DNA from: Bacteroidota bacterium
GTDB lineage: Bacteria; Bacteroidota; Bacteroidia; Cytophagales; Cyclobacteriaceae
Assembly: GCA_018266435.1 (NCBI GenBank)
Contig: JAFEAL010000002.1
Span: 1-64,000 of the forward strand
Length of the DNA stretch: 64,000 bases
Reading direction: 5' to 3'
Below are positions 26,206 to 34,373 of the stretch, in pieces. The first letter of the stretch is position 1; every line of letters begins with the position of its first letter. Under the pieces are notes generated by a model that saw only the letters and a list, made by a program, of their open reading frames with translations, was not told the DNA's origin and made no database searches. A program made the position numbers and the translations under genes.

Positions 26206-27213
26206 ATGAGAGAAACCACCTTCCGATTTTCTGAAAGCCCGGAACCCCATCGCATTCGCACGCTCCTGATTTTAAAACAATATCCCGATGTAAAAAAACT
26301 GATGGGCAAAAACCCTGCGACCATTTTTGCCATAGCAGGGCTGGTTGGAGGCATGATCGGTCTTTCGTACTGGGTAAAAGACAGTGCCTGGTGGGTTGTT
26401 TTTCTGGTAGCCTATTGTGTGGGGGCGTTTTTCAATCACGCGCTGTTTGTGATGATTCACGAATGTTCGCATCATTTGCTTTTTAAAAATAAATCAATGA
26501 ACCGGCTGGCCGCTATTGTGGCCAACCTGCCTCATGTTTTTCCATCAGCCATTTCATTTGAACGCTACCATATCAAACACCATTCGTTTCAGGGTGTGCA
26601 TGAACTGGATGCCGACCTGCCTGATTTTTGGGAAGCCAAATTGTTCAACAATACAGTGATCGGAAAAGCATTTTGGCTGTTGCTCTTCCCGGTATTTCAG
26701 GTGATCCGCACGTTTCGTTTGAAAGAAATCAAACCGGTGGATGGATGGATAGTTACCAATTGGATTATTCAAATTGCCTTCAATGTAGCACTCTGGGTTT
26801 TCTTCGGACCAAAAGCACTGCTGTTTATGTTACTGAGTTTCTTTTTTTCGGTAGGCCTGCACCCGTTGGGTGCCCGGTGGATTCAAGAACATTACCTGAC
26901 ACTGAGTGAAACACAGGAAACATACAGTTATTATGGAGGATTGAATGCCGTAGCATTTAATGTAGGCTACCACAACGAGCACCACGATTTTCCTTCCATC
27001 CCGTGGAATAAATTACCTAAGCTAAAGCAAACGGCCCCTGCATTTTATGATTCATTGCTCGCTCACCGGTCTTGGACAAGGCTTTTTTTTCGCTTTTTGT
27101 TCGATAAAAATATTTCACTCTACTCGCGCATTACCCGCAACGAGCGTGGCAAAGTAAAACTGAGCGATGAAAGCAAACCTGACGCTGAGTTCATTGCAGA
27201 AAAAGTGATTTAG
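26206..27213 (+). CDS. DEGS-like sphingolipid delta-4 desaturase homologue
   Basis: This membrane di-iron desaturase of 335 residues has the histidine boxes H85-ECS-H89-H90, H122-IK-H125-H126 and H256-NE-H259-H260. 'FNVGYHNEHHDFPSIPW' and 'ETYSYYGGLN' just before it are almost the same as in eukaryotic dihydroceramide desaturase DEGS1. The N-terminal 'LKQYPDVKKLMGKNP' also parallels the DEGS1 region 'KYPEIKSLMKPDP', and the length fits. Its likely product is a delta-4 unsaturated ceramide or sphingoid base. The start is ATG 26206; an upstream in-frame extension reaches into the M16 gene. Bacteroidota make sphingolipids, so a substrate should exist in the cell. Confidence 0.85.
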   Translation: MRETTFRFSESPEPHRIRTLLILKQYPDVKKLMGKNPATIFAIAGLVGGMIGLSYWVKDSAWWVVFLVAYCVGAFFNHALFVMIHECSHHLLFKNKSMNRLAAIVANLPHVFPSAISFERYHIKHHSFQGVHELDADLPDFWEAKLFNNTVIGKAFWLLLFPVFQVIRTFRLKEIKPVDGWIVTNWIIQIAFNVALWVFFGPKALLFMLLSFFFSVGLHPLGARWIQEHYLTLSETQETYSYYGGLNAVAFNVGYHNEHHDFPSIPWNKLPKLKQTAPAFYDSLLAHRSWTRLFFRFLFDKNISLYSRITRNERGKVKLSDESKPDAEFIAEKVI

Positions 27214-27270
27214 GTAAAGTACTTCGTACGTTAACGATCTCGTTTTAACTTTACGCCTTTCCTAGGAACT

Positions 27271-29271
27271 ATGAAATTCTCACGCAATAAATATTCAGAC
27301 GAAACGCTCATTGAGCTATATGAGCGATTACTCAAACCCCGGTTGATCGAAGAAAAAATGCTGATCCTGCTTCGCCAAAACAAAATCAGTAAATGGTTTA
27401 GCGGTATCGGGCAGGAGGCCATCTCAGTGGGCATCTGTGCGGCATTGGACAAAGACGAATACATTTTGCCCATGCACCGTAACCTGGGCGTGTTTACGGG
27501 TCGTGATATGCCCTTCGAAAAATTATTTGCCCAATGGCAAGGCACTTTAAGCGGCTACACCCAGGGCCGCGACCGCTCGTTTCACTTTGGCACCAACGAG
27601 CACCACATCGTGGGTATGATTTCTCACCTCGGTCCGCAAAACGGTGTGGCTGATGGCATAGCCCTGGCCACCAAACTAAAAAAAGACAACCTGCCTGCCG
27701 GGCAAGCGGGCAAAGTTACCGTGGTGTTTAATGGCGATGGTGGTACCAGCGAAGGCGATTTTCATGAAGGCATAAACGTGGCAGCCGTGTGGGACCTCCC
27801 TGTAATTTTTGTCATTGAAAATAACGGCTACGGATTAAGTACACCAAGCAACGAGCAATTTCGTTGCAAACAATTTATTGATAAAGCCATCGGCTACGGC
27901 ATCGAGGGCGTGCAAATAGATGGCAACAATATTTTAGAAGTGTACGACACAGTGAAAAACTTAGCAGAAAATATTCGTAAAAAACCGCGGCCTGTTTTGC
28001 TGGAGTGCCTCACCTTTCGTATGCGTGGCCATGAAGAAGCCAGCGGCACCAAATATGTGCCTAAGGAATTGATGGAAGCGTGGGCTAAAAAAGATCCGGT
28101 TGATAACTACGAAAAATATTTGCTGAATAAAAAAATCATCGATCAAAAGACAATTGACAGCATTCGTAAAAAAACAAAAAAAGAAATTGAAGATGGACTG
28201 GCTATTGCCTTCGCAGAAAAACTTCCTGAGGCCAGTACAGAAAAAGAAATGAACGATGTGTACGCCCCGTTCATCCCAGTAACCATTAATCCGTCATCAG
28301 AAAAAAAATCAGAAAAACGTTTCATTGATGCCATCAGTGACGGACTGCGGCAGAGCATGGAGAAATACACCAATCTGGTGTTGATGGGGCAAGATATTGC
28401 CGACTATGGCGGTGTGTTTAAAATCACCGAAGGTTTTGTAAAACAATTTGGCAAAGACCGCGTGCGCAATACACCACTTTGCGAGTCGGCCATTGTTGGG
28501 GCGGGGTTGGGGCTTTCCATTAAAGGCATGAAGGCCATGGTGGAAATGCAGTTTGCCGATTTTGTTACCGAAGGATTTAACCAGATCATAAACAACCTGG
28601 CCAAAGCACATTGGCGCTGGGGGCAAAATGCCGATGTAGTGGTGCGCATGCCTACGGGAGCAGGTACGGCCGCAGGACCATACCATTCACAGAGCAACGA
28701 AGCCTGGTTCTTCCACACGCCCGGGTTGAAAATTGTTTATCCGTCCAATCCTTACGATGCCAAAGGATTGTTGTGTGCGGCCATCGAAGACCCCAACCCG
28801 TATATGTATTTTGAGCATAAACTGCTATACCGCTCAGTAAAAGAATTCGTGCCCGATGATTATTATACAATTGAAATCGGCAAAGCAAAATTAGTGAGCG
28901 AAGGAAATGATCTCTCCATCATCACTTACGGTATGGGTGTGCACTGGGCAAACGAAATACTCACCTCGATGCCCGATGTAAAAGCCGATGTGCTCGACTT
29001 GCGCACCTTGTTGCCGTGGGACAAAGAAGCCGTGGAGCAAACCGTGAAAAAAACCAACCGCGTGTTGATTTTGCATGAAGATACCCTAACCGGAGGAATC
29101 GGGGCAGAGCTATCCGCGTGGATTACCGAGCATTGTTTTAACCACCTCGATGCACCCGTGATGCGTGTTGCCGGTTTGGATACAGCCATTCCATTTGCTC
29201 CTACCCTGGAAAATAATTTTTTGCCGAAAGGGCGGCTAAAGGGGAAGATTGAAGAGTTGATAAAATATTGA
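27271..29271 (+). CDS. 2-oxoacid dehydrogenase E1 component, fused alpha and beta subunits
   Basis: This thiamine-diphosphate enzyme decarboxylates a branched-chain 2-oxoacid or similar substrate and passes the acyl group to lipoyl E2. The alpha part (about 1-340) has the ThDP motif 'GDGGTSEGDFHEG...ENNGYG'. The beta part (about 345-666) begins 'EKRFIDAISDGLRQSMEKY' and contains 'GQDIADYGGVFK' and 'PYHSQSNEAWFFHTPGLKIV'. The fused form of 666 residues is common in Bacteroidota. Residues 141-147 (LPAGQAG) interrupt a conserved stretch and look like a short in-frame repeat insertion. E2 and E3 genes are not adjacent. Confidence 0.9.
   Translation: MKFSRNKYSDETLIELYERLLKPRLIEEKMLILLRQNKISKWFSGIGQEAISVGICAALDKDEYILPMHRNLGVFTGRDMPFEKLFAQWQGTLSGYTQGRDRSFHFGTNEHHIVGMISHLGPQNGVADGIALATKLKKDNLPAGQAGKVTVVFNGDGGTSEGDFHEGINVAAVWDLPVIFVIENNGYGLSTPSNEQFRCKQFIDKAIGYGIEGVQIDGNNILEVYDTVKNLAENIRKKPRPVLLECLTFRMRGHEEASGTKYVPKELMEAWAKKDPVDNYEKYLLNKKIIDQKTIDSIRKKTKKEIEDGLAIAFAEKLPEASTEKEMNDVYAPFIPVTINPSSEKKSEKRFIDAISDGLRQSMEKYTNLVLMGQDIADYGGVFKITEGFVKQFGKDRVRNTPLCESAIVGAGLGLSIKGMKAMVEMQFADFVTEGFNQIINNLAKAHWRWGQNADVVVRMPTGAGTAAGPYHSQSNEAWFFHTPGLKIVYPSNPYDAKGLLCAAIEDPNPYMYFEHKLLYRSVKEFVPDDYYTIEIGKAKLVSEGNDLSIITYGMGVHWANEILTSMPDVKADVLDLRTLLPWDKEAVEQTVKKTNRVLILHEDTLTGGIGAELSAWITEHCFNHLDAPVMRVAGLDTAIPFAPTLENNFLPKGRLKGKIEELIKY
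27691..27711 (+). repeat. short in-frame palindromic-type insert encoding LPAGQAG
   Basis: The 21 bases CTGCCTGCCGGGCAAGCGGGC encode seven residues exactly where E1 relatives run from 'LATKLKK-(D/E)N' straight into 'KVTVVF'. The GC-rich CTGCC..GGGC composition is unlike the surrounding gene. Similar LPAGRQAG-coding inserts occur in other Bacteroidota proteins, from memory. No second copy was seen in this window. Confidence 0.5.
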
Positions 29272-29315
29272 TCCGTCAACGGTAAATTAACATTGCAATT
29301 AACAAATCTAAGACG

Positions 29316-29702
29316 GTGAAACTCGTTCCAACATTTCGTTGTCTCAACTTTCAAGAGTCCTTGGATTTTTATACCAAAATATTGGAGTTCAACATTGACT
29401 TTATTCATGAAACCCCTACGCCAGACCGAATTGTTCACTTTGCAGGATTAGACAAAAATGGTTGTGAACTGCATCTATCAGAACACCGTGGTGATGGGGT
29501 ATTTGGCAGTGTAGCTTATGTACGCGTGGATGAAGTGGATGAGCTTTTCAAGCGGTTTGTCAGGAATGGATTACCAAAATCTCACAAAAAAGATTCGCCC
29601 GTGCATCACGAACCAACCGATCAAACGTGGGGCATGAGGGAGTTTTATGTAGATGACCCAAGCGGCAATACATTGCGCTTCGGCTGTGCTATTCGCGGCT
29701 GA
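29316..29702 (+). CDS. VOC-family (glyoxalase/bleomycin-resistance-like) protein
   Basis: The 128-residue protein shows the paired beta-alpha-beta3 modules of the vicinal-oxygen-chelate fold: 'VPTFRCLNFQESLDFYTKILEF' at the start and 'MREFYVDDPSGNTLRFG' at the end. The final Glu/His metal-like positions (ELHLSEH, REFYVDDPSGN) match bleomycin-resistance-type proteins, but drug binding cannot be inferred. It starts with GTG 29316. The 3' end overlaps the convergent gene by 14 bases. The function may be as a lyase, dioxygenase or binding protein; unassigned. Confidence 0.85.
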   Translation: MKLVPTFRCLNFQESLDFYTKILEFNIDFIHETPTPDRIVHFAGLDKNGCELHLSEHRGDGVFGSVAYVRVDEVDELFKRFVRNGLPKSHKKDSPVHHEPTDQTWGMREFYVDDPSGNTLRFGCAIRG

Positions 29703-29988
29703 GAAGTTCTGTCACAATTTCTTCCCATTCTTTGCCCAACCTGATCGTTGGAAATTGTTTGCCGGCACGAGTATACCAGTAGCGTGCATTTGATGGGTCT
29801 CCTTCCCTGCGGTGCAAGTACGCGTGCACCCATGAGCCGTCTTTACTTTCAATTTCCTGCGCCAGGGCGTGGGCATGTTCCCAGTTCTCTTTCGCCTCGT
29901 GCCACAATGCTTTTAGGAGCACAGACACCTGATCGGGGGGTTCATTGCCTTTAATGGATGACTTAAATTCTTCGAGGTTCATTTTCAA
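29689..29988 (-). CDS. small helical protein of unknown function
   Basis: The 99-residue cytoplasmic protein looks all-alpha: 'LLKALWHEAKENWEHAHALAQEIESKDGSWVHAYLHRREGDPSNARYWY' (in segments) has the pattern of conserved proteins with Trp and His in TPR-like helices. I recognise it as a type often seen as 'hypothetical protein' in bacteria, without a function. The ATG gives MKMNLEE; the second Met at 29982 is an alternative start. Its 3' end overlaps the VOC gene. Confidence 0.7.
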   Translation of the reverse strand: MKMNLEEFKSSIKGNEPPDQVSVLLKALWHEAKENWEHAHALAQEIESKDGSWVHAYLHRREGDPSNARYWYTRAGKQFPTIRLGKEWEEIVTELLSRE

Positions 29989-30071
29989 TCACGTGTTCAA
30001 AGTAATCAGAATAAATGGGGCGAAACAATTTTTATTAACTTAGCCTGTTTAATTAAGAGACTAACCTTTTT

Positions 30072-32819
30072 TTGAACCACCAGAAAGCATATCGCTTTAT
30101 TATACTAATGACCGCCCTGGTCATCGGTTCTTCTGTTTTTGCCCAAAATACAAAAGGTGATAAACCGACATCCCCGCAAACTGCGAGAGGTAAAAAAATC
30201 AAAACCAAGTCAAGATCAAAATCAACCATTACTCTTAAAAAAATTTTCAGCAGAAGAGTAAATGTTCATAGCGAATCAAGAGCCGCGCGCATTGCCTACA
30301 ACAAGCCCATGCCTTATGCCCGTAAAAATGTGCCTGACCGCAGCCGTTCGGGTAAACCTATCGGTGGCCGACAGGTACGCGTGCGTTCTTCTTCGGCAGA
30401 AGTAGCCCGTAATAATATTTATCCAAAAAACTACCGGTGGAATTTCAACCCCACACCTAACGCACCGAAAGATAATTACCGTGGTTTTTCTAACCGGGAA
30501 CAACTTGCCAAAATAAACTCGATGGTTACCCGCAGAGAACCACCGCAGGGCAGGCGCATCGTGCCCAAATCAAACTCAAGTCCTTTCAGAACCAGAAGAA
30601 AAACAAATGCCAATGTGTATTGGGGCAAAATCAGGCGGGGCGTTGAAAAATCAGTTACAACTGATATTGCCGGAAGACCCTTGAGAACACGAGATTTTCA
30701 TTCGGCTAATCCGGGATTGGTACTCGAAAAAAGAATCATTCCTAAAAAAACACAGCGGGGCGATCGGCCCTATCGCGGATCGTTTATCAACCATTTTGTA
30801 GTGGCCTCACCAACCCGCACACAGCGGGCATGGAAAGGAGACATCTCGGGGCATCCGCTCCGCAAAATTCAACCGCGGCCAACTGAATCATCAGGGGTTG
30901 ATGTTTCGGCCTATCCGCGAAGACTTTCTAATTCAGGTAAGGCACGGAACTTCACCTCGCCCGTGCCTACACGCTACCCGGGGCAAGGTATATCTGTCTT
31001 CCAAAAATTCTTAAATAAAGTTACCGGGCTAAGAACAATGAAAGGCGGAGGCAGCAACAGTAAACGATACAACAACAACGGCAGGCCCATTCAGGTAAGA
31101 ACACCCGGCATCGGGGCCAACATGGGCAACTTTTCAGGGAAAATTAAAAGTCAAGGCAAGTTGTTTAGCCAAAGCGGCTTGAGTTATTCGGGAGACCTGC
31201 GTGCAGGCCGGCCACTCAAAGGGGGAGGCAGTAACAGCAAGTCGTTCAACAACAACGGTCACGCTATCCAGGTAAGAACACCCGGCATCGGAGCCAACAT
31301 GGGCAATTTCAGTGGCAACATACGCGGTGGCCAAAAATCATTCAATCAAACCGGCTATAGTTTTTCGGGTAACATCAAAGGGAGAAGGCCATTGAAGGGC
31401 GGTGGAAGCAACAGTGGGCAACTGTTTAATAACAACGGTCACGCTATCCAGGTAAGAACACCCGGCATTGGGGCCAACATGGGCAATTTCAGTGGCAACA
31501 TGAGAGGTGGAATAAAATCATTTAATCGAGACGGCTACAGTTATACCGGCAATATGAGGGGTGGCGAAAAAACGTTCAGTCAATCTGGGTATGGTTTTGC
31601 CGGAAACATCAAAGCAAGACGCCCGCTGAAAGGCGGTGGAAGCAACAGTGGGCAACTGTTTAATAACAACGGTCACGCTATCCAGGTAAGAACGCCCGGC
31701 ATTGGGGCCAACATGGGCAATTTCAGTGGCAATATGAAGGGTGGAATAAAATCATTTAGCCGGGATGGCTACAGTTATACCGGCAACATGAGGGGTGGCG
31801 AAAAAATGTTCAGTCAATCTGGGTATGGTTTTGCCGGAAACATCAAAGCAAGACGCCCGCTGAAAGGCGGTGGAAGCAACAGCCGCTCGTGGAACAATGA
31901 CGGCAAGCCAATCATTGTTCGGGGCATTGCTTCAGGGGCAAGGCTTCAGGGCAGTTACCAAGGTAGTTATAAACTGCGCGAGTTGTCACCAGGGTTTGGT
32001 TATCAGGGCGAGCTTTACAAAGGATCCATGAAAGCCCACGGACCTAAAAAAGGAGGAGGCAGCATCAGCGGAAAGTTATGGAACAACGATGGCAAGCCAA
32101 TCCTGACGAAAGCACCCGGTCTTGCCGAAGCAAAAGAAATTGGGTACTCAGGCAAAATAAAATTGCCTTTCTTCAAAAAGAAATATGTGCGCAACCCCAA
32201 TGCAGTGAAAGAAGGATTGAAAACCGTCAGGCCTTCAAAATATGTAGAGACAGTGGGTGAGCTACAGGTAAAAGTGAAGCAACCCAAATCGGGCAAAAAT
32301 CCGTTGAGTGCAAAGGCTGCAATAAATGGATTGGCGCCTTCCAAAAATTCGGTGAGAGCCATCGAGTATGTAGGCAAAATGAAAATGACATGGGCGTATG
32401 TCAGAAACCCGAGCGGTTATCGAGAGGCACTCAAGTCAATTAAACCAACGACTTCGTTTATGAAGGGGAATGACTTTGCCGGCAGACAGAAAATGAAGCG
32501 ATATGTTCACAATCCAGCCAGCAACAAGTATGCATTGAAAGTTTTGGCTCCGGCCCGGGTAGTGGCTCGCATCCGCGATTATCAGGGAAATGTTAAAATG
32601 AACAAAGCCCATGGCAGCGGCTTGCATCCGGATTCAGAGTTTGCCCATGGGTTCCGAAATAATGTAAAAAAAGACCGAACTATTTTAATCAATATCAAGT
32701 TGATGTGGTCAAAACTCTTTCGAAAAAATGCCACACAGCCGGCTGTGGTAAAAGAAAAAGTACGCAGGCCGCGGTACGACAAAAAAGAACGGGAACTTTG
32801 GAAAGATTTATATGACTGA
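30072..32819 (+). CDS. secreted, very basic, Gly/Asn-rich repeat protein
   Basis: The 915-residue protein starts with TTG 30072 and has a signal peptide (about 1-24, SSVFA-Q). The first 300 residues are rich in Arg, Lys, Pro and Ser. Residues about 324-680 hold six tandem units that open with KGGGSN or KGGGSI, mostly carrying 'NNNGHAIQVRTPGIGANMGN' and ending in short 'YxG...G' hairpins (FSGNMRGG, YTGNMRGG, FAGNIKAR). The last 200 residues repeat 'YVRNP....ALK..KP' and 'EYVGKMKM'. The hairpins resemble MORN-type strands. The mature protein is strongly positively charged, so binding to DNA, polysaccharide or LPS at the surface is possible. I know no family for it. Confidence 0.85.
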   Translation: MNHQKAYRFIILMTALVIGSSVFAQNTKGDKPTSPQTARGKKIKTKSRSKSTITLKKIFSRRVNVHSESRAARIAYNKPMPYARKNVPDRSRSGKPIGGRQVRVRSSSAEVARNNIYPKNYRWNFNPTPNAPKDNYRGFSNREQLAKINSMVTRREPPQGRRIVPKSNSSPFRTRRKTNANVYWGKIRRGVEKSVTTDIAGRPLRTRDFHSANPGLVLEKRIIPKKTQRGDRPYRGSFINHFVVASPTRTQRAWKGDISGHPLRKIQPRPTESSGVDVSAYPRRLSNSGKARNFTSPVPTRYPGQGISVFQKFLNKVTGLRTMKGGGSNSKRYNNNGRPIQVRTPGIGANMGNFSGKIKSQGKLFSQSGLSYSGDLRAGRPLKGGGSNSKSFNNNGHAIQVRTPGIGANMGNFSGNIRGGQKSFNQTGYSFSGNIKGRRPLKGGGSNSGQLFNNNGHAIQVRTPGIGANMGNFSGNMRGGIKSFNRDGYSYTGNMRGGEKTFSQSGYGFAGNIKARRPLKGGGSNSGQLFNNNGHAIQVRTPGIGANMGNFSGNMKGGIKSFSRDGYSYTGNMRGGEKMFSQSGYGFAGNIKARRPLKGGGSNSRSWNNDGKPIIVRGIASGARLQGSYQGSYKLRELSPGFGYQGELYKGSMKAHGPKKGGGSISGKLWNNDGKPILTKAPGLAEAKEIGYSGKIKLPFFKKKYVRNPNAVKEGLKTVRPSKYVETVGELQVKVKQPKSGKNPLSAKAAINGLAPSKNSVRAIEYVGKMKMTWAYVRNPSGYREALKSIKPTTSFMKGNDFAGRQKMKRYVHNPASNKYALKVLAPARVVARIRDYQGNVKMNKAHGSGLHPDSEFAHGFRNNVKKDRTILINIKLMWSKLFRKNATQPAVVKEKVRRPRYDKKERELWKDLYD
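31041..32234 (+). repeat. six in-frame tandem repeat units of 59, 59, 78, 78, 62 and about 62 codons
   Basis: Units begin at 31041, 31218, 31395, 31629, 31863 and 32049, each at codons for KGGGS. Units 3 and 4 are 234 bases long and differ at about 11 positions (about 95% identity), so they are a recent duplication. They exceed the 177-base units by exactly 57 bases, a 19-residue extra hairpin module. Units 5 and 6 are more diverged, and the 3' limit of unit 6 is approximate. Confidence 0.85.
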
Positions 32820-33162
32820 ACTACAATGGACCGAACTCACTTCTGACGAACAGGTTGAATCCATTCCGGAAGAATCGCAGAAACACCCGGTGTTGATATT
32901 TAAGCACAGCACCCGCTGCTCCATCAGCAAAACCGTACTTAATCGGTTAGAGCGAAACTGGAAAAACGATCATATCAAAACATATTACCTGGACCTTCTG
33001 GCTCACCGCCCCTTATCAAACCGGGTAGCCGAGTATTTTCAGGTGCATCACGAATCGCCCCAGGCATTGCTGTTTAACAAAGGGAAACTGGTGCTGGTGC
33101 GCTCACATTTTGATATTCAACCGGAAGAACTGCTCTCTGCTGTTATAGAAACTAAAAATTAA
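32812..33162 (+). CDS. ytxJ: bacillithiol-system thioredoxin-like protein YtxJ
   Basis: The 116-residue thioredoxin-fold protein carries the signature 'FKHSTRCSISKTVLNRLE', with one active-site Cys (TRCSIS) as in YtxJ (DUF2847). The strand and helix pattern to 'SPQALLFNKGKLVLVRSHFDI' fits a monothiol bacilliredoxin-like role, removing bacillithiol from proteins. The family is linked to bacillithiol producers, and bshA is in this window at 14369. Its ATG overlaps the end of the repeat-protein gene by 8 bases, so it is probably translated from the same mRNA. Confidence 0.88.
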   Translation: MTELQWTELTSDEQVESIPEESQKHPVLIFKHSTRCSISKTVLNRLERNWKNDHIKTYYLDLLAHRPLSNRVAEYFQVHHESPQALLFNKGKLVLVRSHFDIQPEELLSAVIETKN

Positions 33163-33562
33163 AAACTACAGTCTGCTTCAAATTTTCATTGAGACTGTAC
33201 GCAACCGGGCAAGTCATCGCTCCGTTTTTCAGTTTTTGTTTCTGTACATCAGTGGCCACCAGTGTGGGATGAGAAAAACTGATTTTGATTTCGGCAATTC
33301 TGCGGGGAGTCTGTGCCATAATTTTTACAATATCCGCCTTTAACCCTTTCAACTCTATGCCTTCGCGTTGAGCTACCTGCCCCATAATTGTCATCATGCA
33401 ACTGCACAAAGAAGTGCTCGCCAAATCAGTAGGACTGAACGCTTCGCCTTTGCCCATATTGTCTGTGGGGGCATCTGTTGTTAATTTTTGCCCTGATTTT
33501 AAATGAGTAGCTTGGGTGCGTAAATCGCCCAGGTACTCTACCGATGCCATGATTGTATCCAT
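33152..33562 (-). CDS. OsmC-family peroxiredoxin-like protein
   Basis: The OsmC/Ohr-fold protein has the two redox cysteines in 'TSLCSCMMTIMGQVAQREGI' and 'AMTCPVAYSLNENL', and 'DNMGKGEAFSPTDLASTSL' is the typical central loop. OsmC proteins reduce organic hydroperoxides with a thiol cofactor. Here bacillithiol-related genes are next door, which is suggestive. I start at ATG 33562 (136 residues); a TTG at 33595 would add 11 residues. The 3' end overlaps convergent ytxJ by 11 bases. Confidence 0.88.
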   Translation of the reverse strand: MDTIMASVEYLGDLRTQATHLKSGQKLTTDAPTDNMGKGEAFSPTDLASTSLCSCMMTIMGQVAQREGIELKGLKADIVKIMAQTPRRIAEIKISFSHPTLVATDVQKQKLKNGAMTCPVAYSLNENLKQTVVFNF

Positions 33563-33639
33563 AATGCCTTGGTTTTGTTTTTTTTCGTTTGCCAATATCC
33601 TCTTAAATTTCGAAATAATTTAATGATCCCAAGTTTAGA

Positions 33640-34371
33640 ATGAAAAAGTTGGCGTTGATAATATTTTGGGGGATAAGTTGTGCGCTGCATGCGCAGACAA
33701 ATGACAGCTATGATTATACTTCTGAATTTAACTGGGGGATCAACAAGAATTCGTACGGAGGCCTGATTGGTGGGTTTACACTTAAAAAGGCCCGTAGGCT
33801 GAACGATAAAATTTTTGAGACGTTCGGCCTTGAGTTGATGAACGTAAAAAATCCGCACGAAGTACGGATGTCGGCCTATAACAGCGGCAGCTTTTTTATC
33901 TGGGGGAAAACCAATTACCTGTATGCCATCCGGCTGCAATATGGCAGAGACCGAATTCTGTTTAAGAAAGGACCTCAGCAAGGTGTGGAAGTCAAAGCCG
34001 TTTTTGCCGTTGGCCCTACAATAGGAGTGGTTACCCCTTACTATGTACAAGTGGATCCTACCGGCCAGGGCATTTACACCTACAACACACCTTATAATGG
34101 TCAGCCTTACACCTACATTCAGGGAACAGGAAATTTATTTGAAGGAATCGGCCAGTCGAAAATTCAAATGGGTGGTAATTTTAAAGTTGCCTTAAATTTT
34201 GAATTAGGTGTAGTGAAAAGTCAAGTAACCGGATTTGAAGCCGGATTTTTACTGGATGCCTATTTCAAAAAAGTTCCGCTGATGGGCTTTGGCCCGGGTA
34301 CAACTCCGGTTGAAAATTATTCCCTCTACCCTACTGTCTTCTTAACTATTTTCTACGGAAGCCGGAATTAG
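33640..34371 (+). CDS. predicted outer-membrane beta-barrel protein
   Basis: The 243-residue protein has a signal peptide (about 1-18, ALHAQ). The mature part is aromatic and glycine-rich with alternating strands ('YDYTSEFNWGINKNSYGGLIGG', 'NYLYAIRLQYGRDRILF', 'KVALNFELGVVKSQVTGFEAGFLLDAYF') and a final strand ending in FLTIFYGSRN. I do not recognise a named family. It is a lone gene, convergent with rodA across a 2-base gap. A membrane barrel of 8-10 strands is the best guess. Confidence 0.7.
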   Translation: MKKLALIIFWGISCALHAQTNDSYDYTSEFNWGINKNSYGGLIGGFTLKKARRLNDKIFETFGLELMNVKNPHEVRMSAYNSGSFFIWGKTNYLYAIRLQYGRDRILFKKGPQQGVEVKAVFAVGPTIGVVTPYYVQVDPTGQGIYTYNTPYNGQPYTYIQGTGNLFEGIGQSKIQMGGNFKVALNFELGVVKSQVTGFEAGFLLDAYFKKVPLMGFGPGTTPVENYSLYPTVFLTIFYGSRN

Positions 34372-34373
34372 TT

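Noticed and set aside
31041-32100. Possible CRISPR-like or non-coding tandem array
   Set aside because: The repeats keep one open reading frame with codon-level variation and unit lengths divisible by three, so they are protein repeats and not a CRISPR array.
33538-34050. 170-codon minus-strand ORF over the predicted outer-membrane gene
   Set aside because: It overlaps a plus-strand gene with a clear signal peptide and shows no domain; also overlaps the OsmC start.
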